Shown here piece after piece: positions 1-12,110 of a DNA stretch of 64,000 nucleotides. The stretch's first letter is position 1. Each line of letters starts with the position of its first letter. The stretch is from Odobenus rosmarus divergens (lineage: Eukaryota; Chordata; Mammalia; Carnivora; Odobenidae), in assembly GCF_000321225.1 (NCBI RefSeq), contig NW_004450330.1, positions 3,223,344-3,287,343 on the forward strand. Direction: 5' to 3'. The notes beneath the pieces were generated by a model. That model had not been told where the DNA came from. It searched no databases and saw nothing but the letters and a program-made list of their open reading frames with translations. Position numbers and translations under genes: made by a program.

Positions 1-37
1 GTCTCCTACTCCTCTGCCATCTTGCTCCGCCCCCCAC
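1..37 (-). mobile_element. 5' tip of an L1 (LINE-1) element running off the left edge
   Basis: Read on the minus strand the segment begins GGGGGGCGGAGCAAGATGGC and continues GAGGAGTAGGAGAC. This resembles the first bases of the carnivoran L1 5' UTR. The element would extend leftwards out of the window. The edge at about 37 is where the similarity to the next L1 fragment begins. Only the tip is visible, so whether the L1 is full length cannot be judged here. Confidence 0.55.
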
Positions 38-165
38 ATCATTAGTTTTTGATGTAGTGTTCCATGATTCATTGCGTATAACACCCAGTGCTCCATGCAG
101 AACGTGCCCTCTTTAATACCCATCACCAGGCTAACCCATCCCCTCACCCCCCTCCCCCCATCCCT
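38..165 (-). mobile_element. L1 3' UTR fragment (young carnivoran L1 type)
   Basis: The reverse complement contains GATGGGTATTAAAGAGGGCA, GAGCACTGGGTGTTATACGC, AATGAATCATGGAACACTAC and AAAAACTAATGATG. This diagnostic 3' end also occurs at 29520-29682 and 50868-51002 in this window. The usual terminal bases and poly(A) after AATGATG are missing, because the sequence switches to the L1 5' tip at 37. Confidence 0.8.
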
Positions 166-1560
166 ATCCCTTTTAATGTTATTAATAAGAAAAAAATGAA
201 ATATTGGTTCACTTGTCTTGATCAATATATTTGATTTTGGGGAGGAGAATTATGAGGTTCAATCAAGATTTTAAATAATGCTTTTTTCTGCAATTTTTTC
301 ACAGGTTCCTCATTTTCAAACAGCATTTGCTTTTAAACCATATTTTTATGGTTTAAACATTCATGTTTTACTCAAAGGATCCCTGTAAAAGTCTTGTCTA
401 TGGGTGGTCTGAAACAGAGTGTTTTAGATGAAACTGTTTATATTGCAGATAATTCCGTACCAATCTTGTTTTGAGTTTCCTGTCCTGGATAGTATTACAT
501 TTTACAAACATATGAGTGAAACCTGCTGATGTAAAAAACAAAGACACATTCATTCAGAACAAACACAACCTTCCCAAATCATGAGGATCAACTACAGACT
601 TGTCTATACAATTCGTCTGACTAATGTCTATAGCACACTTGGCTACAGAAATTGTTTGAATCATCAACATAGAAATACACGATGCTTATTTTACAGTGTG
701 CCACAATTTAGTTCTTGTGTTGGGAAAGAGTTGCCCCACGATTTTGACCACATTGAAAGCAAAACCAGTTGATTTGGACTGATGATTTGGAGAGTCTTCA
801 ACTTGATTTTGGATATTAAAAACTTTGAAGTATGAGAAAGGGTGGGTTCATCCCTTCAATTTTTCATGATTTTATTACATCCCTTGCTGTACCTCCTTGG
901 AATATTCAAAAGGAGAAGTCTAGCTTCTAGCTGCTCTTTTTGCTTAGAACATTGGCTGTAGATTGAAACCACCTGAAGTTTTTAATATCCTAATGCCGAA
1001 GTCACTTAATCCAATGAAATCAGAACTTTTGGGGTGGGCATAGGTAGCCGTGAGTATTGTTTAGAATTCTCCAGGTATGTCCAATCAAGATTCAACCACC
1101 ATCTTAGAAGAAAAAAAGACAAATCCTTTTGACTAACAAAGTAGTTTTCAACCAGCTGAACATTATGTCACCTGGGGGAATAAGGGGAGACAGTCAATAC
1201 CTGGGGTCCCACAGTAAGGTGCTCTCATTTCACTTGTTTGAGATTTTTTTCTATTAGACAACACCTTCTCTGTATTTATATCTGAAGCTAAACCCAAAGC
1301 TGTGTGAGCTATGAGAGCAAAAGCAGTAAGCTCCATTTCTCACCTCTGCAGATCTCTGGATGGTGCTTAGGTACCCAGTTCTTAGGTTCTCTTATCTTTT
1401 ATTGAATGCTTTTACCTTCCACTTCCATACAAATATTCACATGTAAGACAAAGGAAAAGATAAATATGTACTTCCAAAACGATGAATTGCACATATAAGA
1501 GGAACAAAAATACTTTTAAGTCAAAAATGTTTTAAAACACACACACACAACCAACAACAG
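166..1560. other. Non-coding stretch, no recognised feature
   Basis: AT-rich sequence with only short chance open frames and no family I can recognise. A short (AC)n run lies at about 1536-1549. No coding-like frame, RNA gene or promoter is supported. Confidence 0.5.
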
Positions 1561-1564
1561 TTAA

Positions 1565-1990
1565 ATTACCTTTGAGCATTTACAGTACCAGGAACTATGC
1601 TAAATATTTCTTGTATATTTTCTTCTTTTTTTTTAAAGATTATTTTTTTATTTGAGAGTGAGAGAAAGTAGAGAGAGAGCACATGAGTGGAGGTGAAGGA
1701 AGCAGAGGGAGAAGGAGAAGCAGGCTCCCCAGTGGGCAGGGAGCCCGATGCGGGGCTTGATCCCAGGACCCCAGGATCATGACCAGAGCCAAAGGCAGAT
1801 GCTTAACCGACTGAGCCAACCAGGCACCCCATATTTCTTGTACATTTTCTTATTTAAGAATCTAAGAATCCTGTGAAGTAAAGACTACCATTAACCTCAT
1901 CCTTTCCATGTGAAAACTGAAGGTTTATTTCCAAGGTCACATGCCTATTAAGTGGCAGAGTGTCAGGTCTGAAATTTACCCTACTTGTAA
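1565..1990 (-). repeat. MIR SINE (ancient), split by a CAN-SINE
   Basis: Two pieces, about 1565-1603 and 1852-1990, together read like an inverted MIR. They show a degraded form of the 'cattatctcatttaat..cattttacagatgaggaaactgag..aaggtcacacagctagtaag' pattern, including CCAAGGTCACATGCCTATTA and AAGTGGCAGAG. A CAN-SINE with its target duplication sits between them, which gives the relative ages. Confidence 0.6.
1626..1830 (-). mobile_element. CAN-SINE (tRNA-derived carnivoran SINE)
   Basis: The T-run at 1626 is the poly(A) tail read backwards, and the tRNA-like head ends ACTGAGCCAACCAGGCACCCC at 1830. A direct repeat of about 21 bp beginning ATATTTCTTGTA lies at 1604-1624 and again at 1831-1851 with one mismatch, so it is a clear target-site duplication. 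The internal GA-rich body and GATCATGACC are typical. Confidence 0.93.
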
Positions 1991-4390
1991 GCTAATGTGT
2001 TAGCCTCTCATTTTCATGGATGCTGGCAAAGACATGAGCCTCCTGGGTTAGACAAAGGACAGAGCAGGGAGCATGGGTTTCATGTTCCTGTTGGTTACCC
2101 TTGCCCCTCAAATCCCTGGGATGTAATGTGGACACAGACCCAGGTGGTTTTAATGGGTTGCATGCAAACTTGTCCAACATTTGCCCTGGATGGAGACTAT
2201 CTTTATTGTAGTGGACAGCAAATAAATATGCTCTCTGCTCAGAGACATGTAGACTATTTCTGTTTTCCAAGGTGGTTCACTATACAAAAAGCTTTGAAAA
2301 ATATTCCCAAATAAAGGCTGTCAGTGCCTTGGCTGGAGAGATGTGCAGAAATGTGAGAGACCCATGGAGAATTGTCTTCCAAAGTGGAGTCCTATTTTGA
2401 ATCCAGTCTGACTTTCGTCCGTACGTTTAACTACTTTTCTTTGATTAACTGGAGTAAGTAATCAGAAGAGAAGAGACAGATAAAGTTCAAAGAAGTAGAG
2501 CAGGAAACTGTGGAATAAGTGTTGAAGTTGAGAGAGGAAATAACTAGTTCCATTTTTCATGTAAAATTTACTGACTTAGGGATATGAATCACCTTTACCA
2601 GGAGCTAGTCTCCATTCTGTTTCTCGTTACCTTGATTTTCTGGGGATAATTGAGATTCTTTACTCACTCCCCTACTGCTGGCACCTGGAGAAGTCAAAGA
2701 AAAAGGTCTAGAGATTGCTAGAACATCATGCCAGGAGATGAGGTCTTAGAGCTTACTCTAGGATAGAGGGGCTTTCTTCAGAGCATCAACATTGTAAATA
2801 AGACATTATTATTAATACACTATTGAACCATAACCAGATTGTGGGATTCATAATTATAATGTTTCTGCATGAAATGTCATTTTAGGCTACCAACCTTGGG
2901 ACAAACTTTTGGAATATAATTCATTATAAATGGAGAGTATTTCCTTAGTATTAGTTGTTGTGCACATACTTCTTTTAAAAAGGTAAATTTTGAAACCCAA
3001 TTTTCAATTGTTTCTTGAATGCAAATTGACTAAGGTGCCATATATCCTCTAATAACTATTTTGTGGAAAAATTCAGCAAGGCACTAAAAGAAAGTATCTT
3101 AAATACAACAAGGCTGCATGCATTCTTATATCAACTGGATAAATTGCCCAAATATATAATTTAAGAGTGGGATAATAGAATATAAACTGAAATGGTGCAT
3201 ACATAAACATGACATGAATTATATTGTTTTATGATATAAAGTATCTGTTCCTCAATTTATAGATGAATGCAGAGGTTCAGTGAGTGCTTTGCTGGCTTCC
3301 TATCCTTATGGGAACAGCCAATAATCATCTTAATATATCCTGAAATGATCTACAAGTAATTCAAATTGATGACAACTTGAGCAGTGCCAAATGACTTGGC
3401 AGGAAGACAGAGACTTCTTTGAACATGACCATTTGTGCTGACCTGCTCTGTAACCTGATATAATGTGATTTGACTGATGCAGCATAACATTAAGCATCTA
3501 GTACAAAATTGGGAAGCAGCACTCTCTCCAAGCCATCAACATGAGAAAAGTAGTACTCTGAACTGTACATGTTGAAAGGGATTCATTTTCTTCTAGCTAT
3601 TTGCTAGTTTAACCTGAGACCATTGAGTCTGGGTCAACTTGCCTATGTAAATGAGTTGGACAAGCCCAGGGGAATCTGTGGTGCTTCGCGCTCCGAGGCA
3701 GTAAACTGGCCAGTAGAGGACAGATCGTTGAAAGCAGAGATACCTTTTCTGCAGTGTTATTTCTGTATGTAGCAATGGCTTAGAGAATCTATTCCTGCAT
3801 TCTAAATATCACTTTTGTTTTTAGGATCATTGATCCCAACTCTTTCCATTCCTAGCTTTTATTGAAGATGAGAAGATAATCCATTTATTGACTTGAAATT
3901 ATCCCTATGATATTATTGGCCATTAGATTACTTCCCTAAATAAACCAATTTAATTTTTATCAAGGAATAAATTGACATGGTTGTGGTTTTCAGAGATAGC
4001 ATGGTATCTCTTCTATCCTCTTACTTGTGACAATGGTGACATTTTGTGACCTTTCCATTTCAATGTGTCTCACAGATCAAACTCTTCCATTTGTTACAAT
4101 CTTCTTGTCATTGCCACACACTGAATTTTTTGTTCAGGAAAAAAATGTTTTATTTTTATAAAAGATAATGACAATATTAGGGATAAGTTTTGAATAGAAG
4201 CTAATTCTTAAAACCTACTTACTAATGTCAATTAATCATTAAATAATTATTAAGTGTAGATTAACTATGAACCAAATGGAAGCCTATATGCTGCAGACAA
4301 AATGATGAATTATACATAGTCTCTACAATTAAAGAGTTTATAACCCTGCCTGTCTCGAAAGAAGCATCAGTTCTCTTTGCTAAATAAATC
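1991..4390. other. Non-coding stretch, nothing recognised
   Basis: No repeat family, coding exon or RNA gene could be supported here. The overlapping opposite-strand open frames near 1992-2314 (92 and 105 codons) look like chance frames: neither has a recognisable domain. Confidence 0.45.
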
Positions 4391-5734
4391 ACTTGATCCT
4401 TTAAATCTTTTTTCAACTTTATTTATTGGTACAGATATTCAAATGCAAGTTTGCTAAAAGGCACATGTAGCAGACACATCTGTACTGCCCAGATCCCCAT
4501 TATCTGAGTTAGCAGGCCTCAGCTCCAAGCCCTGTCCTGGAATTGCCCTCAGCTGCCTTGCTCAAGAATGTATCCCCTCCCTAGGGTATCTGGCATCCAT
4601 TGACCAGACAATGCTCATGCATAAAAGCCCAGTCCTCTCCTCCTAATTCAGGGCAACTCTGCAGGGCCATCCCAGCTTCAGAGCTTCCTTTGGAATTTTT
4701 AAATACCTGGTGTAGGTATAAGTTTCCTAAGATTGGGAATATAATCACATGGAACAAGTTAGAGGAAACATGTTAATTTATGTCTGGTCCTCCCTGAAAT
4801 CTTACTAAAATGACACCAAAGGAATAAAAGAGATCAAAAAAAAAAACACAAGGGAAAAAAAAAAGAATAAAAGAGAAAACTGCAATAGACTAAAAACAAA
4901 CAAAATTGGTAAATTCTGGGAAGCTGATGGATGAGTGGTAAATGACGTATCAAATTACAGGAATCTTAAATCTATGTCTGCTCATGGGAGAGTTGGGAAG
5001 AACTAAGCCCATGTATTCCATGGATGCTTGGAAAGGCTAAAGAGCTGTTGGTATCAGGTACCTCAGGACAGGATATAAGACTGGACTGAAAAAAGGAAGA
5101 TCTGACGAAAGTCTTGAAAGCATCAGACTACTACATTCCCTTCCTGATTGCACATGACTACTTTTCTCCAACCCATGAAGAAGAGTGGAGTAAAATTTTC
5201 TCACTATGGATACTGAGTGAGACAAGTTCTGAATTGAGGAATACTGAACACACCCAGGGCACACGATGGTGGGCCACACTACAACTGCAGGAATTATGTG
5301 AAAAGCTACATATTGCACTGTGAGATCCTTATGCCATTCCTCCCCTGCTTGGTTCTTAGAATGTTCTCAGTTGGGTGATTTCCCCAGGTAAGAGGTTGGA
5401 AAATTGCTTTCTGGGGAAACTGACTAGCCTAAGAAAAAGTCCTATATATTGAATTTGGGGCCCTCAATGAGATTGCTGGGTTTTAGTTTGATCATGCTAC
5501 ACTAGAGTCCAGCAATTGTCAAGATTAATCATGTATACAGAGCTTCCAGTGATCATTTTAGTGCATTGTTTTTTAACGTGAAGAGATAGCCAAAAATCAC
5601 TAAACTTTCAAGGAAACCTCTGTAACAGAGAAAGAAAGTAGAGTAGGGGGAGGGGAAAGGAAAGAAGAGAATGGGAGGATAAAATCAGAAGAAGCAGAGG
5701 TAACAGAGGCTGACAAACACAGGTGCACATGCGT
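4391..5734. other. Unassigned stretch with an A-rich tract
   Basis: Contains a moderately GC-richer block at about 4470-4700 that could be an old LTR, though I cannot name it. Poly(A)-rich sequence lies at 4837-4875 and a purine-rich G/A run at 5637-5700. No coding evidence. Confidence 0.35.
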
Positions 5735-5742
5735 GAGCACAC

Positions 5743-5772
<30 letters not shown>
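5735..5772. repeat. (CA)n microsatellite
   Basis: About 15 uninterrupted CA units directly precede the MaLR LTR. Confidence 0.95.
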
Positions 5773-5773
<1 letters not shown>

Positions 5774-6122
5774 CTATGGCCTGAATATTTGTGTTCCTCC
5801 CAAACTCATATATTGAAACCTCATCTCCAATGGGATGGTATTTGGAGGTGGGATTTTTGGAGGCAGTTAGGTCGTGAGGATGGATCCCTCATGAATGGGA
5901 TTAGTGCCCTTACAAAAGAGACCTCAGAAAGCTCTTCCATTATGTGAGGATCTGGTGAGAAGATAGCCAGCTACGAACTGGGAAGTGGGTTCTCACTAGA
6001 CAGTGAGTGGATCTTCTGGCACCTTGATCTCAGGCTTCCCAATCTCTAGAACTATGAGAAATAAATTTCTGCTGTTTATAAACCACCCAGTCTTTGGCAT
6101 TCTTTTATAGCAGCCTGAAACA
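5773..6122 (+). mobile_element. ERVL-MaLR LTR (MLT1A-like), solo
   Basis: Matches the remembered MLT1A/A0 LTR along its length: CCTGAATATTTGTGTTCCTC, ATGGGATGGTATTTGGAGGT, GAATGGGATTAGTGCCCTTA (5901-5920 area), AACTATGAGAAATAAATTTC, and a terminal TTTATAGCAGCCTGAAACAG. No internal retroviral sequence adjoins it, so it is probably a solo LTR. A second, more diverged member in the same orientation lies at 50212-50572. Confidence 0.85.
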
Positions 6123-6130
6123 GACTCTCT

Positions 6131-6161
<31 letters not shown>

Positions 6162-6180
6162 TGCACACACACACACACTC
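6123..6180. repeat. (TC)n(CA)n compound microsatellite
   Basis: Runs of TC (6125-6145) pass into CA repeats interrupted by one ATG. Confidence 0.95.
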
Positions 6181-6249
6181 CTACCTTAATTAAAACCCTG
6201 GTAGAGTTTGTACACATTAAATAAGAACAAGGGACCATAAAATAAAGAG

Positions 6250-7440
6250 CAGTCAGATAATAAGAAAAAGAGGTCTTAGAAATTAAAAAAAATAATAACA
6301 TAAATTAAAAGCCAAACAGAAGGGTTGGGAGATAAATTTTAAAATATCTTCCAAGAAGTACAATGAAAATAATAGAGACAAGTTAAAAATGATAAATTAA
6401 GGAAGTCTGACATTCCACTAATTCCAGAAGGAGAGAGCAAAGAAAGGGGATGGGTGGAAATGATCAAAATATATGAATCTTCTCCAGAGTCTCCAGTTTG
6501 AAAAACCCACTAAGTTTTCAGCAAGAAATCTCAAGTGCCTAACAAAATATATCATCTGGATAGTTCAAATGTCAAGTCCAAACTGAAGAATCTTTAAAGC
6601 TCAAAGTTTCTAAAAAGAAAAAAAAAAGTCACATGTAAATGAATTAGAAATCATAATGACATTAAGTAACACTGGAATCTAGAACAAGAACTAACAAATT
6701 ATGGCCTGTTTTGTAAATTAAGTTTTATTAGAGCACTGTCATGCCCATTTGTTTACAAATCTTCTGTGGCTACTTTTGAGCTACCACAGCAGAGATGAAT
6801 AGTTGCAATAAATATCATACAGACTGCAAGAGTTAAAAATTTAATATCTAATTCTTTATAGAAGAAAATTTGCCAGCACCTGGAAACCTAGAAGACAACT
6901 GAGTAGTATTTTCAAAATTATGAGAAAATGTGATTTATAACTGATAATGCAACCCAGCCACACTAAAAATCAATCATGGATGTAGAATAATGGTGTTTGT
7001 CAGACATGTAAAACATTGACTATTTTACCTCCAAAACACCCTTTCTCAGAATGCTACTAAAAATGATAAAGGGGATTTGCAAGGAAATTGATTAAAGGAA
7101 ATTTTAGGATAAAATCTGTAGATCAAATAAGGAAATTTGAAGTAGATGGATAAAAGATTTAGCAGGGATATTCCAATGAATAGATAATGTTGTTAGAACA
7201 TTGAGTAAATGTATTTAGAGGAAGTTGGAGCAATTGGGATAAATTGTAGTTATACATACATTTTAAAGCAAATACAAAATATATGGCAAGTATATCTGCA
7301 GGGAAGCAAAGTTTGTACAAGAAAGAAAATGGAATAATAGCATACTTAGCAGGTTAACTGTAAATAATATTTCCTGGTCATAATAATGTAAACATTGAGT
7401 ACTAATTTAACCCAAAAAGGTGATATAACCATAATTGGAG
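6250..7440 (+). mobile_element. HAL1/L1M-type LINE relic
   Basis: AT-rich sequence with the order expected of a HAL1 or old L1 coding remnant: TTCCAGAAGGAGAGAGCAAA near 6425, the CAGCCACACTAAAAATCAAT region near 6955, CAGACATGTAAAACATTGAC, and CTTTCTCAGAATGCTACTAA. All frames are broken. The assignment rests on remembered consensus order and not on alignment. Another ancient repeat sits inside it at 6690-6880. Confidence 0.5.
6690..6880 (-). repeat. Ancient interspersed repeat (MER-type DNA transposon-like, unnamed)
   Basis: The minus strand reads like a widespread old mammalian repeat: 'ctggcaaa..ttctataaagaa..gcaactattcatctctgctg..caataaaactttatttacaaaa..ggccatagtttg'. It appears to interrupt the HAL1/L1M relic. 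I am not certain of the family name. Confidence 0.45.
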
Positions 7441-7464
7441 GATAAGGATGAGGGAAGAGTGTTT

Positions 7465-7530
7465 GAGTGTGTGTGTGTGTGTCTCTGTGTGTGTGTCTGT
7501 GTGTGTGTGTGTCTGTGTATGTGTGTACTC
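7465..7530. repeat. (GT)n microsatellite with CT interruptions
   Basis: Imperfect GT repeat with periodic TCTGT interruptions, followed by CTCATGTATGG. Confidence 0.95.
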
Positions 7531-7780
7531 ATGTATGGAGAATGGCACATAAGACGGCTAATCTTTCTCTTCCATGTAAGGATTAAATAATAGCAGTATA
7601 ATCATGTTATTTTGAAACATTGATGTAAATACTCTTAAAAAAAGCTAAAAATAATGAAAGTGGTTACTTCTGAGTGGAAATCAGTTGCTGGTGAGGAGAC
7701 TCAGGAGTGGGGAGAGATGAGACAGACAGCAGTTTATCATTTTGTCTAGTATATTTGTTTTTTATTTTTATTTCATTCTT

Positions 7781-7983
7781 TTTAATTTTAAAGATTTATC
7801 TATTTATTAGAGGGGGAGGGGCAGAAAGAGAGGGAGAGAGAATCTCAAGCAGATTCCCCATCTCAAGCAGACTGCCCGCAGAACACAGAGCCTGACGTGA
7901 GGCTCCATCTCAAGACCCTGAGATCATGACCTGAGCTAAAACCTAGAGTCGGAGGCTTAACCAACTGAGCCACCCAGGAACCT
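7781..7983 (-). mobile_element. CAN-SINE
   Basis: Begins with AAAGATTTATCTATTTATTA (tail side) and ends with the head CTGAGCCACCCAGGAACCTC. The body differs from the GCAGGGAGCCCGATG type, having CAGAACACAGAGCCTGACGT instead, so it belongs to another CAN-SINE subfamily like the copy at 24775. The target duplication is not clear. Confidence 0.88.
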
Positions 7984-9499
7984 CTGTTCTTTGTTTTTTA
8001 AACTGAAAGCCTCAATTACTTTTATAGGAATAAAAGTTAAATCTTAGTAATACAAAGAGATAGAGAGATCTGGTCTAACTATTTAATAATTTGAACCTAT
8101 TTGAAATTCTTCAATTATCAGCTTTCACGTACAAAATCAGATGTTCATGGATGCTGAAATGTTTTCAGGGTGAGATGTCACCATTTTGTAGATAAAAATT
8201 TTCCTCATTTTGATTGCATGCAGCTATTTCAGAATGAAGAAACAAATCTGAATCATTGAGAATTTGAAAATGGTTCACCTTCCTCGAAATAGGTCACATA
8301 TTCAAGGGGAAAGTGGTGAAAATGTATTCTTTTCTAGCAGTTCCAGCAATCTATAATAAAGACAGTCATTGAAAGGATTTTTAGAATGTAAAACTAAGTT
8401 TAGGGCTGATGGCTTAATGCCAGAAGAAATTAATAATCTATAATTTTAAGAGATGAAGATAAATATAAAAATGATAGATACAAAAGTCTGCTCATTAGAT
8501 TGAAAGATTAACCTGACCTACAATTTGGGTATTTCAACTTCCATTCCTAAACAACGACTGAATGCCCAGTAGCATTAATTACTGCTGCATCTTTTATGCA
8601 CACTTAATAATACACTTCCATTGGTGATCATGATTTATAACGCAATGCATATTTTATAGAGGTTCAATCACATACTTTCCTAAAGAACTTTTTGTCTCAA
8701 GTGCTATTGGAACTAGAACCCAAAAGTTCACTAATGTTCTCACTAAAATTCGTGGAAACATGGTAGTGCTCTTAGAACAATTGGAAATATAATTCATTTT
8801 GATGTCAAAAAAATAAAATTTATGCATAAATTTCCAGAAATATAAGAAATTATAAGAACTAGGTAACTTCCAATATCCTCAACTATCCGACTATCTCCAA
8901 GTTTTGGAGAAAGCAAATAAAATGATAAAGAATAAAATATTATACATAGGCAACATAATGGACAAGGAGAGTTAAGAACCAATATCATACTGCAGAAGAG
9001 GCTGTTATTTTGGAATATGGTTGTCAGGATTCCTTAGATTTTAGAGTTCCATTCTCCTGAATGTTGTTTTTTAAGGTTATTTTTGTAAAGTAGATGTGGT
9101 CGAACTGCCAATTACTACACTGAGGATTAATCATAAACTACAGGAAGTGTTTGGGTCAAATGCAGACTCTTTATTCTTGGTTTGGGCTTCTCCATCTGGT
9201 TCCCACATACTCTTCTTACCATGACAAACTGGAAAAGACAGGAAGTTGTAAGTCTACTCTCACATCTTTCTTGTTTTTTTGGTTTTAAAATTTATTCAAA
9301 ATGGTTCAACTGGAAATAGTTTCTCAAGATTTCTGGGGTGATGTTAGAAAGGAATCTGGATAATGAAAAGATAAAAGCTCAGCAAATGCCAGGCACAACC
9401 CCTCCAATCCTGTGGCTGCCTGACAATCCTCTTCTCCAAGAAATAACCAGCCTAAAATTGTATAATTGTTCTATATGCAGCTAGTGTTACAGTGTTTCA
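7984..9499. other. Non-coding stretch, nothing recognised
   Basis: AT-rich. Short opposing chance frames only. No repeat family, exon or RNA gene recognised. Confidence 0.4.
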
Positions 9500-10020
9500 C
9501 TTTTCCTGGAAGGAATGATGGCTGAAGTGGAGAGTTATATAAATTAATGGGCAATAGCTAATGGATTGGCCACATGTTTGGAAAATTGGGAAGAGTATAA
9601 TTGGAGAAGCAGTGACAAGAAGTTCTGGAAAAAAAATTTAGATGAATCTCTCAGACTAAGTCCCCAAATGCTCATCTAAGTCTCCTTTATAAAGGAAGTT
9701 CATAAAAATCAGATGGATAGGATGTCCACTCCGATTTTCAGTCAGCCATTTAACCACTGCCGTTCTAGTGTTTGTTCCATGAGTTTATAAAGAAAGTAGT
9801 CATATTGGTAGGATAGACTCCATGCTTAGGCTCAAGAGCATATACTTCTCACCAAGGCTGATGTGGTGATTACAACTACTGGGAGTCCAGTTTGCAAGAA
9901 AACATCTACTAACCTGGGGCCTTAATATAATTTTGTACCTCTGCGACCATGGTAGCAGATTAATGTTGCTTGGAACTGCTTGCAGTTTATACTCAGTGGG
10001 ATAGATATCTGTTCTGAATT
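9500..10020 (+). mobile_element. Probable ERVL-class endogenous retrovirus pol remnant
   Basis: The segment around 9520-9640 (AATGGGCAATAGCTAATGGA, GGAGAAGCAGTGACAAGAAG) and around 9855 (CTCACCAAGGCTGATGTGGT) is in the order expected from RNase H/integrase-proximal pol of ERVL-type elements. The frame is broken by many stops and indels, so nothing could be expressed as a polyprotein. No flanking LTR was identified. Assignment by remembered similarity only. Confidence 0.42.
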
Positions 10021-11462
10021 TGCATTTGTTTACTCATCACATCATGACTCTGCATATTGATGAAATTCCTAATACCCTGTAATGATGTCCCTTATTTCAT
10101 TAATTTTAACCAAGGAATTTGGTTTAAACTAAAGAAGTAAAGCAAAGGCTCATGTCCATAGAATTAAATGGAGTCATAAAATAGTTTAATAAACTATTAA
10201 ATGTTCAGTTATGATTCCATTTGGCACATATTATAAAATGGGTGATTCCCTAATGTCAGAAAATATGGATTTAGTAATCAAGAAAAATAAGTGGAGGGGG
10301 CTGATGTTTACTTTATGACACTATGACTCTTGTCATTCAGGTTTTAGTTTTGTTTCCATTTGAGGGATGTTTCCACCAGGGAACATAGCAATGTGTTCAT
10401 TGCACTGGGACTACCATGTAGTAATTTTGTCTTTGTCGTGAAACTGGGAAAATTGTAAAAAACAAAATTATGGCATTAATAGGGTTATTGGCCTTCCTTA
10501 TCTAGGGGAACTAGGGTTTCGGCAATATGGTGGGGACGGGAAGATGGATGGTAGGAACCAGAAACTATTTGGGGTATCAACTTGTTTTGGTATGGCTAGA
10601 ACAAACAGTTAATGTAAGTCTCTTACATTCCTATATATACAGTACTGTCAAGCACGGAGATCTCTCAGAATGGAAGTTTGGATTACATTATAAAACAAAT
10701 AACTTCTACCAGCTGGGATACTAGCTAAAGGCCATGAGAACCTGTAGAAGAAAGAAATAAGAAACAGCTTCATGACCAGTAGCAGATATTATGGAATTAA
10801 CCTTTACCATTATTTTCTTCCTTATGTGTTATGCACACATCTCTGTATTTTAAATCAAAAGCTCTTCTTTTTCTTTCATTTACTATTTTATAAAAGACGT
10901 TATGATGGTGATTAAATTTTCCATTTAGTTTTTAGGCTATAGAATATTGAGATGGGATCATGAAGGTACTAGAAGAGGAAAAGGACAATGACAGAAACTG
11001 TGGACTTGGATCTGGATGAACTTTGATTGTGTCTTTGGGGGAATAGATGAATTCCATCATACAGGAATATTGTTGGCAGTGTATACATGACTGTTGAGAC
11101 ATACAGATATTGTGTAGTCAAAGATGTGGGCTGTAGCAGAATTTTTTTCATTGTTAATACAGCATAATTTTTTTTCAACCAGGCTCCTATTCACTCACAA
11201 ATAATTACTTCTTCTCTACTAACTATCGTCTTGTGCGTCTGTTTTAATGTTCATATCCTCCCTTAGACAAGGGACAGCACATGACCCAAGAGAAGTGACT
11301 TGGATGCCCTCTTCAATCTTGATCAATAAGGTTGTGTTTGGAAATAGATTTCATCATGGTGGTGGTGTTGTATTGGCTTAATTGTCTATGTTATAGTAGC
11401 CTGGTTTGTTCCCTACACAATTCCCGCACTAGGCTTCCTAACTTCAAACTGTGTTGCAAGAC
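10021..11462. other. Non-coding stretch, nothing recognised
   Basis: No supported gene or repeat. The longest frames (65-69 codons) have low-complexity, non-domain translations. Confidence 0.4.
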
Positions 11463-11859
11463 TTCTTTTTTCTTTTCTTTTCTTTTTTTTTTTGTTTCAG
11501 GAGTAGAATTTCGTGATTCATCACTACATACAACACCCAGTGCTCGTTACAACAAATGCCCTTCTTAATGCCCATCCCCCATCTAGCCCATCCCCCCACC
11601 TCCCCTCCAGCCACAGTCAGTTTGTTTCAGTGTCTCTTATGGTTTGCCTCCCTCTAAATTTTCATCTTATTTTATTTTTCCTTCCCTTCCCCCATGATCC
11701 TCTGTTTTGTTTCTTAAATTCCACATATGAGTGAAATCATATTGTATTTGTGTTTCTCTGACTAACTTATTTCACTCAGCATAATACCCTCTAGTTCCAT
11801 CCATGTTACTGCAGATGGCAAGATTTCATCCTCTGTGATGGCTGAGTAATATCTATATC

Positions 11860-11891
11860 TTTCTATATCTATCTATATCTATATCTATATA
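11860..11891. repeat. (TATATC)n short tandem repeat inside L1 3' UTR
   Basis: Five or six imperfect ATCTAT units at the place where the L1 3' UTR normally carries a simple repeat. Confidence 0.8.
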
Positions 11892-12110
11892 CTACAACTT
11901 CTTTATCCATTCATCAGGTGATGGACACTTGGGCTCTTTCCATAGTTTGGCTGTTATTGATCATACTGCTATAAACAACAGGGTACATGTATCCCTTCGA
12001 ATCCGTATTTTTGTATCCTTTGAGTAAATACCCAGTAATACAGTTGCTGGATCATAGGATAGTCCTATTTTTAACTTTTTAAGGAACCTTCATAATGCTC
12101 TCCAGAGTGG

